Assembly: GCA_009746045.1 (NCBI GenBank)
Contig: RPFO01000310.1
Location: forward strand, 63,501-127,500
Origin: Mesostigma viride
Lineage: Eukaryota; Streptophyta; Mesostigmatophyceae; Mesostigmatales; Mesostigmataceae
Length of the DNA: 64,000 nt
Direction of reading: 5' to 3'
In this document: piece after piece, positions 16,700 to 26,900 of the stretch
Layout of the letters: the number at the start of each line of letters is the position of its first letter
Numbering within the stretch: position 1 is the stretch's first letter
Translations under genes and position numbers: made by a program
The notes under the pieces: generated by a model
Database searches by the model: none
Told to the model about the DNA's origin: nothing
The model's input: only the letters and a program-made list of their open reading frames with translations

Positions 16700-17960
16700 T
16701 CCAGCCACAGTTGTGAAACTTGCAGCCGAATTCGAGGACACTGGTGTCATGCTGCTCTTCCGGGATATCTGCAACCGCCTTCTGCTGTCGTCGCAACCGG
16801 GCCTCCAGCGGTTTTCGCGCGATGCTGTACAAGAACATTAAGGGGTTGCCAGCCGACCCCGGTAACTACAGAGGGGTGTGCATCCAAAGCGCCCCCCTCA
16901 AGCTTCTCATGCGGCTCATCCTGAACCGCCTGCGCACGGCCCTGGACGGTCACCTCAGCGAGACTCAGCACGGCTTCGGCGTTCAGGTCGCAACACAGTA
17001 CAAGCGCTCTTCGCTATGTACTCGCCGCCATGTGGAGGAACTGCAACGCCTTCAGCCTGGTGAGTCCCCTTTGCACCTTGTGCTGGTGGACTTCATCAAA
17101 GCCTTCGATTCGGTTTTCTGGCCTGCTCTATGGGACATCCTTGCGCTGTTCCGGATCCCCCGCCCCCTTATTGCTGTCATCCGCAAACTGTATGAAGGGT
17201 CGACCACAGTCTTTGGTGCGCACTTCCTACGGGCCCACGCCACCATGCCCTTTACAGAAGGGTGTGTGGCAGGGCTGCGTGCTGTCGCCCTACCTGTTCA
17301 TTATTGTGGTCGAATACGTAATGATTCAGGCGCGCAAGCGATTTGCCCGCATCGTGGGTAGGGAACCAGGGGTGCAGGTTGACAACCGTTTCTGGCATGG
17401 CGGGGCGGAAACGGAGATTCGGCTGGCGGACATCATCTATGCAGACAACACCACCCTCTTCGAGGACACTGGGCACATGCAGACGTGGCTTGACTGCATG
17501 CCTGGCTATCGAGGCCCGTGCCTTGGGGCTTGAGGTCAGCAAGAAGACAGAGGCTAGCTGGCGATTGGGCTCACTCACCCACCGCCAGCCCTTTTTCTCC
17601 TTGACAGCTCTCGAGTCCTGTATCGGGACCGTGTCAAGCTGCTGGGCAGCCCTCCTTCCCAGCTGCGAGGCTGATGTGGACCACCGCATCTCCCTCGCCT
17701 GGCACGCTTTACTACGCCAATACCGGGCCCTGTGGCGCAAGCCCCTGGGCAAGATCGAGAAACAGGACCTGTTTAAGGTCCGCTCCTCCCTCCTGTTCTT
17801 ACGTATGGTGCCGAGACGTGGACCCTCACCGCCGACCTGGCCCGCAATTAAGCTGGACGGCGTGGTCACCAACATGCTGCGATCCATTTTCAGAGTAGGA
17901 TACATATGCTGCTCATGTCCGCAATGAGGACCTTTACCTTGGCATGCCAGGTATCACCAG
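16700..17960 (+). pseudogene. LINE reverse transcriptase, multiply frameshifted
   Basis: NYRGVCIQSAPLKLLMRLIL, VLVDFIKAFDSVFWPALWDI, the second-metal-site strand (YADNTTLFED, where the intact copy has YADDTTLFED) and a thumb region are readable, but over several frames. The change of the second catalytic Asp to Asn at about 17445 and the frame breaks near 16815, 16980, 17260, 17510 and 17790 make it inactive. The copy at 48615-49697 is nearly colinear and open. Confidence 0.9.
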
Positions 17961-17973
17961 CACCATTAATTAA

Positions 17974-18480
17974 TTAATTGAAGAAGGCGGAGGTCAGGGG
18001 CCCCATGGCCCCAAACTCCTCCAGGACAAAGGTCACCACACGATGGTGCCCGACGTCGCCGTAGGCCAGGAGCTTGGCCCGCTCCGGCGCCCGGTCCGGC
18101 GTGTAACCTGCCGTGAGGGAGGCCCCAGCCACGTGGCTAAGAGCCAAGGGCCGCGCCACCGAAACGTCAATAAGCAGATGCCGGCCACCCCCCTCAAAGT
18201 CCAGCACCACGATGTCAGGCAAGTGGTTCGGGGGGAATAGAAGGCAGCGCCATCCGCATCCTCGGACTGGATGTTCGCGTGGCGGAAAACCGACCGAACC
18301 ATGGCGAGCACCACCGTCAGGAGGACAGTGTGCAAATACAAATACCAATTCTGATTCTGTTGGCCCCCCATGCAGGCAAGGTAGTGAGTCCCCGTGGGAT
18401 CCAGCGGCTCCACACCGAGGCCCTGGCCACACAGGTCCCCAAGATAGCGGAGCAGACGGCCACTGGCCATTGCATCCCAG
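17974..18480 (-). pseudogene. PD-(D/E)XK-like nuclease domain of a retroelement
   Basis: On the minus strand the frame ending at 17974 reads LPDIVVLDFEGGGRHLLIDV, then SVARP and later FVLEEFGAMGPL. The PD...D-x(n)-L-I-D-V spacing is that of restriction-like (PD-(D/E)XK) domains found at the end of some retroelement polyproteins, including the Dualen/RandI LINEs known from green algae. The preceding part (VRSVFRHANIQSEDADGAAF) is in a neighbouring frame, with a break near 18240. The stop codon falls inside the (AATT)n run that ends the previous plus-strand LINE. Family is inferred from motif shape. Confidence 0.6.
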
Positions 18481-19488
18481 CCACCCCGGCAGGATGCTGG
18501 TGACCTCCCGCCGCTCTCCTACGCGGACCTGCTGCGGTCAGCGACCGCCTCCACCACCGACGCCATCGCCACGAAGCTCCAGGAGCTGGAGGACCACCGC
18601 CAGGCCCAGCAACGGGAGGTCACCGACCGCGCTCGCCGCGAGTGCCGAGTGGTGCTACGTCGCTTCCCCCAGAAGCCAGGTGAGACGTCAACCTCCCTTG
18701 CTGACGAGCTCGATCAAGAACCAGCTTCTTACCCTCATGGGCCTGGTAGGTGAGGTATAACTGCGTGGGTGCCCACCGCCTTCCCCACTCACGGGACAAG
18801 GCGGCTCCCCCACCAGTCCTGCTCACCTTCCCCTCCCCTGAGGATACAGATAAGCAGCGGTTCCTCTCTCGTCGCAAGAGGTTGCACGACCTCACCTGGA
18901 CGCTGGATGACGACCTGACCCCCGCTCAGCAACAGCAGCGACGTGACCTGTGGCCGGAATACCTCCGCCATAAGCAGGACCCGGCCAGAAGCCCAAGGTG
19001 TACTGGAGGGGCGGGGACCTGATGATCAACCCGACAAGATGTGGTCGCCCCCAGCGGGCTAGAATAGCAATAGCCTAGATTGTATCCATTGGTAGTCACT
19101 GCCGCTAATAAGGCAGCCATGCTTAGAATGTTTGCCTAGCTGTGCCAACATACCTAGTCACGTGCCGCCAACGCACGGTACACAACAACCAGCCATAGCC
19201 TTAGCCTAGTCCTAGTACAGCCATGCTACGCCCTGGCTATGTTCAGATTCCTTGCCCACGCTACTTGTTATGCCACGCTCACATGGGTCTTATTGCACCC
19301 ACAGTTTGCCGGATCGGTAGCATGTCCTTTTAGCTAGCGCGCCCGAATGCAGCTGTGGCATGCCTTTGGCATGAAGGAGACTGGGGGTCTCTGCCCTTTC
19401 TCCTGTTGTGCACACACAGGGATTAAAAGCACCTCGGTGCTCCGTGACTCCCCAACGGGAGCACGTGTTTAATTAATTAATTAATTAA
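18400..19488 (+). mobile_element. LINE-family 3' fragment: ORF1 remnant, stem-loop, tail
   Basis: A decayed ORF1 (QVPKIAEQTATGHCIPATPA, then RRECRVVLRRF and LTWTLDDDLTPAQQQQRRDL) in several frames is followed by a 3' UTR of about 430 bp. It ends with the stem-loop 19437-19464 (GTGCTCC...GGAGCAC) and an (AATT)n tail (19470-19488). The same 3' UTR is present inverted at 51850-52262 and its final part at 50160-50239. Confidence 0.8.
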
Positions 19489-20170
19489 TCCAGCGGCTGC
19501 CCACAGCTATACCACAAGGCCGCCGGGCCGGAACAAGAGGCTGCGGGGCAAATAGCTGGTGCCGGAGCGCCACCTAGTAGTGGCTGGGAGCTAAGGAGAA
19601 TGGGGGGGCCATTAGAAGAGCACGAAGGTACGCCGAGCCCACACTCCGCAATGAAAGCGAGAACAGCCACGCACGTCCCTGGGCGTTGAGGTCCGCGAAA
19701 AGAGCCATCCAATCAGCCGTGTGCAGAATACCGGCCCGTGTAGGTTTTCTGGTGTTTATCGATGACGCGAGCAGGGATTGCGGCGGGAGATTGAACGGAG
19801 GCGACCGAGGGAGTGCCGCGAGGGAGGCGGCGCTGTACCGCCTGAGTGGCACGGATTGACGGGAGAACAGGCCTGCTGGATCTCAGCATAGGCCTCCTGG
19901 ATGGCGGTGACGAAGGGCAAAGGACTGCTGGGGTCCAGAAGGTCAGGCGCTGCCGTTACACACATATATGGACACGTGTCGATTTCATCACGACTCTTGT
20001 TGAACTCTTGCATCGTTTGTTGGTCAAAGACTATGACCGAGCCATTATGCTCCGTCAAGTCCGGTGTTTTTTGCAATGTCACCCACATCTGTTCGGTGCT
20101 GCCCCTTGGCACAAGCTCTACAAACAGGTCGTGGACCGGCTGGATCGCATAGTATCTCCGCACATCTGAA
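19489..20170 (-). other. Unknown repeat, possible coding relic
   Basis: A minus-strand frame 20163-19756 reads YYAIQPVHDLFVELVPRGST, later SVIVFDQQTMQEFNKSRDEI. It continues upstream past one in-frame TAG to a CxxC-containing stretch (SKNCTRCKGKKPEDSTFKCA, minus strand near 20350). It looks protein-coding, but I recognise no family. Its upstream part is repeated at 50650-50850, so it belongs to a dispersed element. Confidence 0.4.
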
Positions 20171-20526
20171 CCCTAGCTGTGATGCCAGATCTCCTTTGCG
20201 GCCGTTCCGAGCTTGGCACTGGATTCGTTGTCCACATCGTCGCGTCGCCGCAGCAACACGATGTTTTCTGGCATACGCAGGCTTTTGGTTCCCGCCGCAC
20301 ATTTGAAAGTGCTGTCCTCCGGCTTTTTGCCTTTGCACCGTGTGCAGTTCTTGGACGTTTGGAATCATGGCATGGCTAACGTGATGACTGATTAGCTAGA
20401 CCTTTTCAGTGGTTTTCCATTTGCGGGTATTTCCTCGTAAATGGTGGGAGAGCGATCGCAGCAATGGTGCTCACCACTAGACACTCCCGGCCAGTTAGGC
20501 TCGAAACACACGCCCTGATCAAGCAT
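20170..20526 (-). repeat. Dispersed repeat, second copy inverted at 50510-50850
   Basis: Bases 20200-20526 match the reverse complement of 50510-50850 almost exactly, including GATCGCTCTCCCACCATTTA and ATGTGCGGCGGGAACCAAAA. The copy at 50650-50850 has a few indels and breaks off inside the CxxC-encoding part. Confidence 0.85.
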
Positions 20527-20603
20527 GCTGTTTCCGGCCCCGCCGTCTAGGTCATCTGGTCGCTCTACACGTAAGCCAGCCATAATTTCAATGCACAAGG
20601 ATA
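20527..20603 (-). repeat. Distal part of the dispersed tRNA-like repeat (split by the LTR element)
   Basis: GCCGTCTAGGTCATCTGGTC through AATTTCAATGCACAAGGATA is the distal half of the short dispersed repeat. The proximal half resumes at 31380 after the LTR retrotransposon. Unsplit copies exist at 34075-34275 and 47995-48182. Confidence 0.9.
20599..20603. repeat. Target-site duplication GGATA (left)
   Basis: GGATA directly precedes the left LTR and recurs directly after the right LTR at 31380-31384. A 5-bp duplication is normal for Ty3/gypsy integration. Confidence 0.95.
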
Positions 20604-21174
20604 TGTTACGCCGCAAGCCTCGGCCGCCACCTCTACCTCTACCTGTCCTGATACTACCTAAACTAGTGAGGCTGCTTCTATATACACCCCTAGCGAAAGA
20701 CGACCGAGACGAACCAGATCTCAACGCATTTACATATGTACTACTGTAATATGCCATAGACCATTTAATCAAACCCGTTTACTCCAGGAAAAGAGGAAGG
20801 AAACACAACTAAACTGCCGTGACCCAAGCTAATATGTGTTAATTCATTTAACACACGCCGAGTGACCACACAAGGAGTGGAACGTGCATAAATGGTCACC
20901 AACGGTCCAACAGGCTCGGGCCGACCTGGCCCTCGCCTGCAGAAACACAGAAACACAAGCAGGTGCACAGATGCACGCCTGTCCACTACATTCTACAAAA
21001 GGATAAGGACCACTAATATAGTACGCGGCGCGGCGCCCAAAGGCACCCACTATACCACAGTACTGTTACGGGGACAATCATGTCCAAACTAGAACTGCAC
21101 GTAACCTAGGAACAACCGAGGCCAAGGACCTAATTTACGTCCGTAACTACAACGAATTGTTACGCGACGTAACA
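20604..21174 (-). repeat. 3' LTR (571 bp)
   Basis: It begins TGTTACG and ends CGTAACA, a short inverted terminal repeat with TG...CA ends. It is identical to the other LTR except at 20725 (C for T) and 20760 (A for G). A possible TATA element (TATATTAG on the minus strand) lies near 21013-21020. Confidence 0.97.
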
Positions 21175-21185
21175 CCTCCCCCCCC
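21175..21185 (-). promoter_or_regulatory. Polypurine tract
   Basis: Reading on the minus strand, GGGGGGGGGAGG-like purines lie directly against the 3' LTR, preceded by TTTTGT. This is the usual place for plus-strand priming in LTR retroelements. Confidence 0.85.
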
Positions 21186-21550
21186 ACAAAAGGTAGGGAG
21201 CCCTCTCCCTACGCAGAGAGGGGGAACCAAAGGGGTAGGAAAATAATCCTAACGCACCCAACACATACCAACACAATCGATAGACCATCCCAGATACAAA
21301 GCACCAATAGTTCACACGGTCTCCACCACCACGCCGGGTGGTGTAGGGTTAGCCAGCACCAAGCCTGGTGGTAGGTTCCCCTAACTGCCTGGAACGGAGT
21401 CCTGGCCGGGGGGGACGGCACTGGGCAGGACACACAGAGTAAACACATCAGCGCTAAGGACCAAGAACAGCCAACCAACTGGCCAGAATATGAGGGCGAC
21501 TCTACATACCGGAGGGACAACACCCTCAGGTCGGGCCTAAGGCCCTCTAT

Positions 21551-22744
21551 CTAGTGGCCATCCGTCTGGTAAGTGCCACGAGAGGCCAGCAGGACCTCCA
21601 GGTAGGCCTGGTAGTGAGCCACATCCTCAACATTGTCATGCCTATCTACAGTGAGGAAAACATCGGCCCACACGCCGTCAGGAAAGAGGCCCAGGAAGGC
21701 CCAGTAATACCTATGCTGCGTGAGGACGACCTGGCCACGGGCCCAGTCCAGAAAGCCACAGGCAAAGAGGCGAAGGAAAGGCTCTACCGCGATCAGGCAA
21801 AGGGCCCGCAGGAGGAGGCGATGATACCGAATCCGAGGGCGCATACCCGTCGGGAAGAACAGGTCCACCAGGGGCTCCACGTTGGACGGCCACAACCGGA
21901 TGTGCCGAACCTCGCGGGAGCGCCACCGACGAACACACTGTCGCGACCCGAATGTCTCTAGGTAGTCGCTGGCACGAGGAGGAGGGTGACCGCGGGAGTC
22001 TAGACCCTGGCCCGGGATAGGCGCCGGGCGGCGGGCATCCCACTCAAGGATGGGCTGGAGGACCGTAGTGTACGCCGCACCCGGCACCGCAGGAAACTCT
22101 ACTGTAAGGGCATCCGAAGCCATAATGCCCAGAGGGGGAGGGTAAGCCCACTGAAACCCACCGTAGGTGTCCAAGTCGTTGTGGCGCCTCGCCCAGCGAT
22201 ACAGGACGCGCCGGACCAGGATCTCACCCTCGAACACCGGATCAGCTAAAATAACCATGTCGAACGGAGGCCGATCAGTCTCAATGGGTAGGCCACGATC
22301 CCGGGGCGCCCGACACACCTGGGAGAACCCATAGGACATGGGAGAGATGGCAAGCTCAGCAGAGGCGCGCGGCAGGTCACACTGTCGGCAGGCGAGTGCG
22401 GACATACCATACCCCGGAATGGGCGTGTCACGCGACTCCGGCGTCGCGTGCACCACAGAAGGAGCCCTGTCCCGATCACCCTGGGACAACTCCCTGAGGG
22501 AATCGGCAGCGCGGGTGGCGCGAGGATCCTGACCGGTGGACCGAACAACCGCGGCCAAAGACCGCGAGGCCGAAGGAGGAGGGACCGGAGCAGGGGCTGA
22601 CGCAGGGGCAGGAGCCGACACCGACGCAGGGGGCACTGGTAAAACAGGAGGTCGCGCCGGACCTGAAGCCAGAGAGGGCCGTGACGGACCCGCCAACGAC
22701 GCAGGCGCGCCGGTCTCCGTTGCCGGTGCACCCTCAGGCCACAT
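21551..22744 (-). CDS. Chromovirus ORF5, unknown function (397 aa)
   Basis: This open frame starts at ATG 22744, one base after the stop of the preceding frame (TAA C ATG). The first ~80 residues are Pro/Ala/Ser-rich and probably disordered. The rest is folded-looking, with many Arg, Trp and Tyr: RRVLYRWARRHNDLDTYGGF, and near the end GQVVLTQHRYYWAFLGLFPD and DRHDNVEDVAHYQAYLEVLL. I see no signal peptide, membrane anchor or Cys-rich ectodomain, so an envelope role is not supported. It has two Cys pairs at most (SALACRQCDLP, CxxC). Its location between pol and the polypurine tract is that of accessory genes in some Ty3/gypsy elements. Confidence 0.7.
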   Translation of the reverse strand: MWPEGAPATETGAPASLAGPSRPSLASGPARPPVLPVPPASVSAPAPASAPAPVPPPSASRSLAAVVRSTGQDPRATRAADSLRELSQGDRDRAPSVVHATPESRDTPIPGYGMSALACRQCDLPRASAELAISPMSYGFSQVCRAPRDRGLPIETDRPPFDMVILADPVFEGEILVRRVLYRWARRHNDLDTYGGFQWAYPPPLGIMASDALTVEFPAVPGAAYTTVLQPILEWDARRPAPIPGQGLDSRGHPPPRASDYLETFGSRQCVRRWRSREVRHIRLWPSNVEPLVDLFFPTGMRPRIRYHRLLLRALCLIAVEPFLRLFACGFLDWARGQVVLTQHRYYWAFLGLFPDGVWADVFLTVDRHDNVEDVAHYQAYLEVLLASRGTYQTDGH

Positions 22745-22745
22745 G

Positions 22746-23860
22746 TTAAAATGGGGCCCGTAGGGACAGGCAGTCCTGCATAAGATTGACTACCATCCAG
22801 GCCCAGTCAGGAACCGGAATCCTCTGCGGAGGACCACCCTCCCAAAGTCTGGGAAGCCCGCTAGTATCGCCAAAGAAACCCCGCGACGTCTGCGCCTGAG
22901 CGGGAGGAGGCTCGGAAGCAGCGACGGAGGGCGAGCTAACAGGGGCAGGAGACTCCCGCGTAGGCGCAGGTACAGCGGTAACAGGCGCAGAGGCAGCAGG
23001 AGTCGCAGGAGCCGCCGGAACCACAGCGACCGCGGGCGCAGGCGGGGGCGCGGGCGAAGCCGTAGTCGCCGGGGCGACAGAAGGGGTAGGGGGCGCGGAT
23101 CCAGCCGGCGTGGCCGGGACCTGCGCCTGGGCCGCAAGGAAGGCCCCAAACGCCGTGGTCAAAGACTGGATCTGAGCCTGCATAGCCGAGACCGTCGCCG
23201 AAAGAGGATCAGGCAAACCCGAAGGGGTAGGCTCCACTGCGACATCCCGGGTCGACCGAGGGGACGACGGGACCGGAGAGGGAGGAACAGACGCCGAGGA
23301 GGCGGACGCAGCGCTCGAGGCAGAATAATCTGGAGTATAATGTACCTCGGCTGGGGCGCCCGAAGGGGTAGGACCACTAACCGCTAGTCCCGCCGACTGA
23401 TCAGCTATCTCCATGAACTCTACGGCCCGTAAAAGGTCGCAGGGGTTCTCGTCTACCTCAGCATCACCCTCAGCTGGAAGCCACGGGAACACCTCCCGTA
23501 GGCAGGTACGGCCCACAGGAGTGGAGAGGTAGGAGAACACACGGCAACACCGGAGAACCGCATCTATCTGCCCCAAGGCGGGACAGCTGGAACCACACCC
23601 CAACAAACAGTGTCCGGCATCATCGAACCCGTGCAGGACAAGCTGGTGCGGCTCATCAGGGGAAGGACCATACCACGTGACCCCGAAGAGGGCCGCCCTG
23701 ACTAAGCCCGCATGTTGGGCCTGAAGGGCCGGCTGCACCACGCCACCCGGGTAACTGATCGCGACACCCAGCGGCCCGGAAGGGCCTCGAAATACAGCTC
23801 AGGGTCCGGTGGGGGCGGGGACGGCAGCGAGCTCTCAGCCGGAGGGGTAGGCTCTGACAT
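22746..23860 (-). CDS. Chromovirus ORF4, unknown function, probable frame change near its start
   Basis: The main open frame runs from just after a TGA near 23797 to TAA at 22746. It begins AVFRGPSGPLGVAISYPGG, with no ATG before about residue 200. A good ATG at 23860 (MSEPTPPAESSLPSPPPPDP) lies in another frame, which overlaps the main frame and closes at 23702. A -1 shift between about 23797 and 23702, or a 1-base lesion, would fuse them. The folded part includes FDDAGHCLLGCGSSCPALGQ and DLLRAVEFMEIADQ. The C-terminal ~200 residues are Pro/Ala/Ser-rich with one helix-like segment (MQAQIQSLTTAFGAFLAAQA). This layout vaguely recalls a capsid-like protein, but I recognise no family. No transmembrane segment is seen. 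Confidence 0.6.
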
Positions 23861-23936
23861 GACGGCTGCGGAGGGGAGGGGACAACCAACCATCCGTCGA
23901 CAGCAGACATAACATAAGAGAGGAGAAGGTCTACAA

Positions 23937-26900
23937 CTAGAGCTTATGCAGGGTTTTATACTCCTGCAGCAGGCGACTACACCCATCTAGCTCACTCTCA
24001 GTATACCAGACCTTATCTACCTCACTACGAGCATACATCCACTTCACCTTATACTGGCGCTGGGTACCGCGGCCTTTTTTGATATCTCTATGGGCCACGA
24101 TACCCTCTACCTCATCCTCTACCTCACCAGTATCCGGGTTATGCTCTAAAGGGGCAGGGGCCAATTCTCTACCAGCGAACGTGCTCTGATGATAGAGCTT
24201 CAGCTGGCTTCTATGAAAGGTGCGAGAGTGGGTCTGCCAAGAGGTAGGAATATCTATCTCATACAGAAAATTACCTACTCTAGACAACACACGGAAAGGT
24301 CCTAAGAAGGCGGGCCTAAGTTTCACTTTCAGTTCAGCTTCGAACTTATGAGCGAAGCGGCCAACACGGGGGCCTTCTACTAAGACTAAATCTCCTATTT
24401 CTATCTCAGGTGCTCTTCTATCTAATGAGGCACGCAACCTAGCAAGGTATTTGGCCTGCGCCCTATGGTACCCTGCAATAGCGTTGTCGTGTGCATTCTT
24501 CATCTTATCTAATAACGCCTGCACACCTTCTACAGTATCCCGGGACACATCATCCTTGTCCCTTAAAGGACTAGCTAAAAGAGAGGTAGGGGTAAGAGGT
24601 TGTCTACCAGTATCTAGGAAGAAGGGCGTATAACCATGCGCAGCCTGAGGGCAATTGTTAAGGGAAAACTCTACCAAACATAGGTAATCCTCCCAATCAC
24701 TCCCAGAGCCATTCACATAGTGACGCAGAGCTTCTTCCACTACCCTATTCAAACGTTCTACTAAATGAGACGAGGAGGAGTGGTAGGCAGTACCGAAGGT
24801 GACCTTGGTACCGATAGCAGCGAAGAACTGCTGCCAAAAATCAGAAGTGAATAACTTATCCTTATCACTAATAAACTGCCTACTCAAACCATGATATCTA
24901 TATACGTTATTAAGGTATAGGCGTGCGCAATCGCGTGCGGTGAGTTCTAAGGGACACGGCACGAGATGACACATACGAGTAAAACGATCTACAAAAACAA
25001 GGATCTGGGCGTTACCTCTATCATTCTTCCTAAAAGGTCCTACAAAATCCATCATAATGGAGTCCCACGGCATGATGGGATCAGGTAAGGTCCTAGGCTC
25101 TGCTATCTGTCCTACATTGTTGGGTTTCATCTCCTGGCAAGATTGACAGGTTCTAACATACTCATCTACATCCTTTAAAAGGGAAGGCCAGTAGTAAGAG
25201 CGGGCTACTAGGTCCCGTACCCGTTTACCACCCTGGTGAGCAGCTAAGTCATGCAACTCAAAGAGCAAGGAGGAGCGACAGATAGGAGGGACATACAGGC
25301 GCCATTGAGGGGGAGAATCTGCTATCTGCACATATAAAAATCCACCTACAAATTTACAAGGGTGCTTGCCTAATTGTTGGGGATGGGCAGCAATGGCAGC
25401 TAATGCTTCCGGCTCAGTGGCCGTAAATCTACTAATAAGACGTTCGAGATCAGAGGTAGGCATCGCTACAGAGGTATCCAGAACAGGTTTAAAGAGATCT
25501 CCTACCGCCTTGCCAAAGAGAAGGGGAGGTCCTAGAGGGACTATGTGTTCATAAGACTTTCCTGACCTAGTCGCTATATGGCTAAGCGGTATAGAAATTT
25601 TATTTTTCCCCTCCCCCCCCACCGAGACCACAGGAAGGGCCTCACACGGGAGAGAGAGTCCTACGTGAGAAAGGAGATCAGGCATGCGAACAGCTGTATG
25701 AAAGAGGTAGGCATAGGATTCATCATCAGGTAGTTCACCATACGGGGTTACACCCATAGTAGTAGGAACTAGAGTAGTATTGAGAACATCAAGGTCCTCG
25801 AAAAAGGAGTAATCTGCACGACGAGAGAGTGCATCTGGTACTATGTTATCTACACCCTTAACATACTGAAGTTTAAAAGGGGAGAACTGTGCTAAAAACT
25901 CCATCCAGCGCGCTTGACGAGGGGTAAGGTTGGGTTGTGAGAGAAGATGGGTAAGAGGGCGGTGATCTGTCTGGATAACTAATCTATAAGGATCAATCTC
26001 ACAGGGTTCATTCAGACAAACATCAAATTGAGCACCTTTAAGAAAGTGCTGCCACGCGTGGCAACAGTACACCACAGCTAATAGTTCTTGCTGGTGGACG
26101 GGATAGTTACGCTCCGCAGGAAGCATTGTCCTAGAGATATACTCGATTGGCTGTAAGCCCTGACCCTGATCCTGGAGAAGGACGCCCCCTATAGCTACCT
26201 TGCTAGCATCTGTGGCTACAACAAAGGGTTTAGTAGTATCCGGTAGGATGAGTACAGGAGGGGAGAGGAGTAGGGATTTTAGACACTGAAAAGCCGACTG
26301 ACATTCACTACTCCAAACAAAGGGGATATCCTTCTTTAATAGATGATTAATAGGAGCTGCTATAGTTGCGAAACGCGGGATAAAACGCCTATAGTAAGAA
26401 GCAATTCCTAGAAAACTACGTACACCTTTAACGTCGGTAGGGGTAGGCCATTCCTGAATTGACTTAGTCTTATCCGGGTCGGTAGCGACCCCGGCATCTG
26501 ATAGAACGTGCCCTAAGAATGGGACACTTCTACCAGAGCGAACTTTAGCACGGCGCGCCCATAAAGAATTTTCAGCCATGATTTCTAATACTTTCTTTAA
26601 ATCACGTAGGTGCGTTTCAAAATCAGGAGAATAAATAAGGATATCATCTAAGTAAGCTTGAGCACAAGAACGGTCATGCTCAGATAAAGAAACAGAGGAG
26701 AAGGAAGGATCCTTTAAATCAGAGGACACTTGAGGAAGGTGGGAATTTCCCATAACAGGTCTAAGCACTTCATTCATTAACATTTGGAAAGAGGCAGGAG
26801 AGTTACAGAGTCCCATAGCCGCTACTCTAAACTGGTAATGCCCAAAAGGGGTAGCAAAGGCGGTTTTGTGGCAATCCTCAGGAGCTATACGTAGTTGCCA

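Larger units (their letters stand above)
13090..17979 (+). mobile_element. Degenerate LINE: ORF1, EEP endonuclease and RT remnants
   Basis: One plus-strand relic carries, in order, a 5' UTR, ORF1 (13272-14640), an endonuclease region (15005-15870), a linker (15870-16800) and a reverse transcriptase (16815-17960). It ends at an (AATT)n run (17967-17979). The 5' UTR around 13170-13230 resembles that of the ORF1-only element at 45783 (GATATCATTTTC...GCAATAT against GATATAATTTTCC...GCAATAT). It has many frame breaks, so it cannot be active. ORF2 lacks the 3' UTR and stem-loop seen in other copies. Confidence 0.88.

Noticed and set aside
21551-23741. Envelope gene (retrovirus-like) after pol
   Set aside because: No signal peptide, transmembrane segment or Cys-rich surface domain is visible in either frame, so I left them as unknown.
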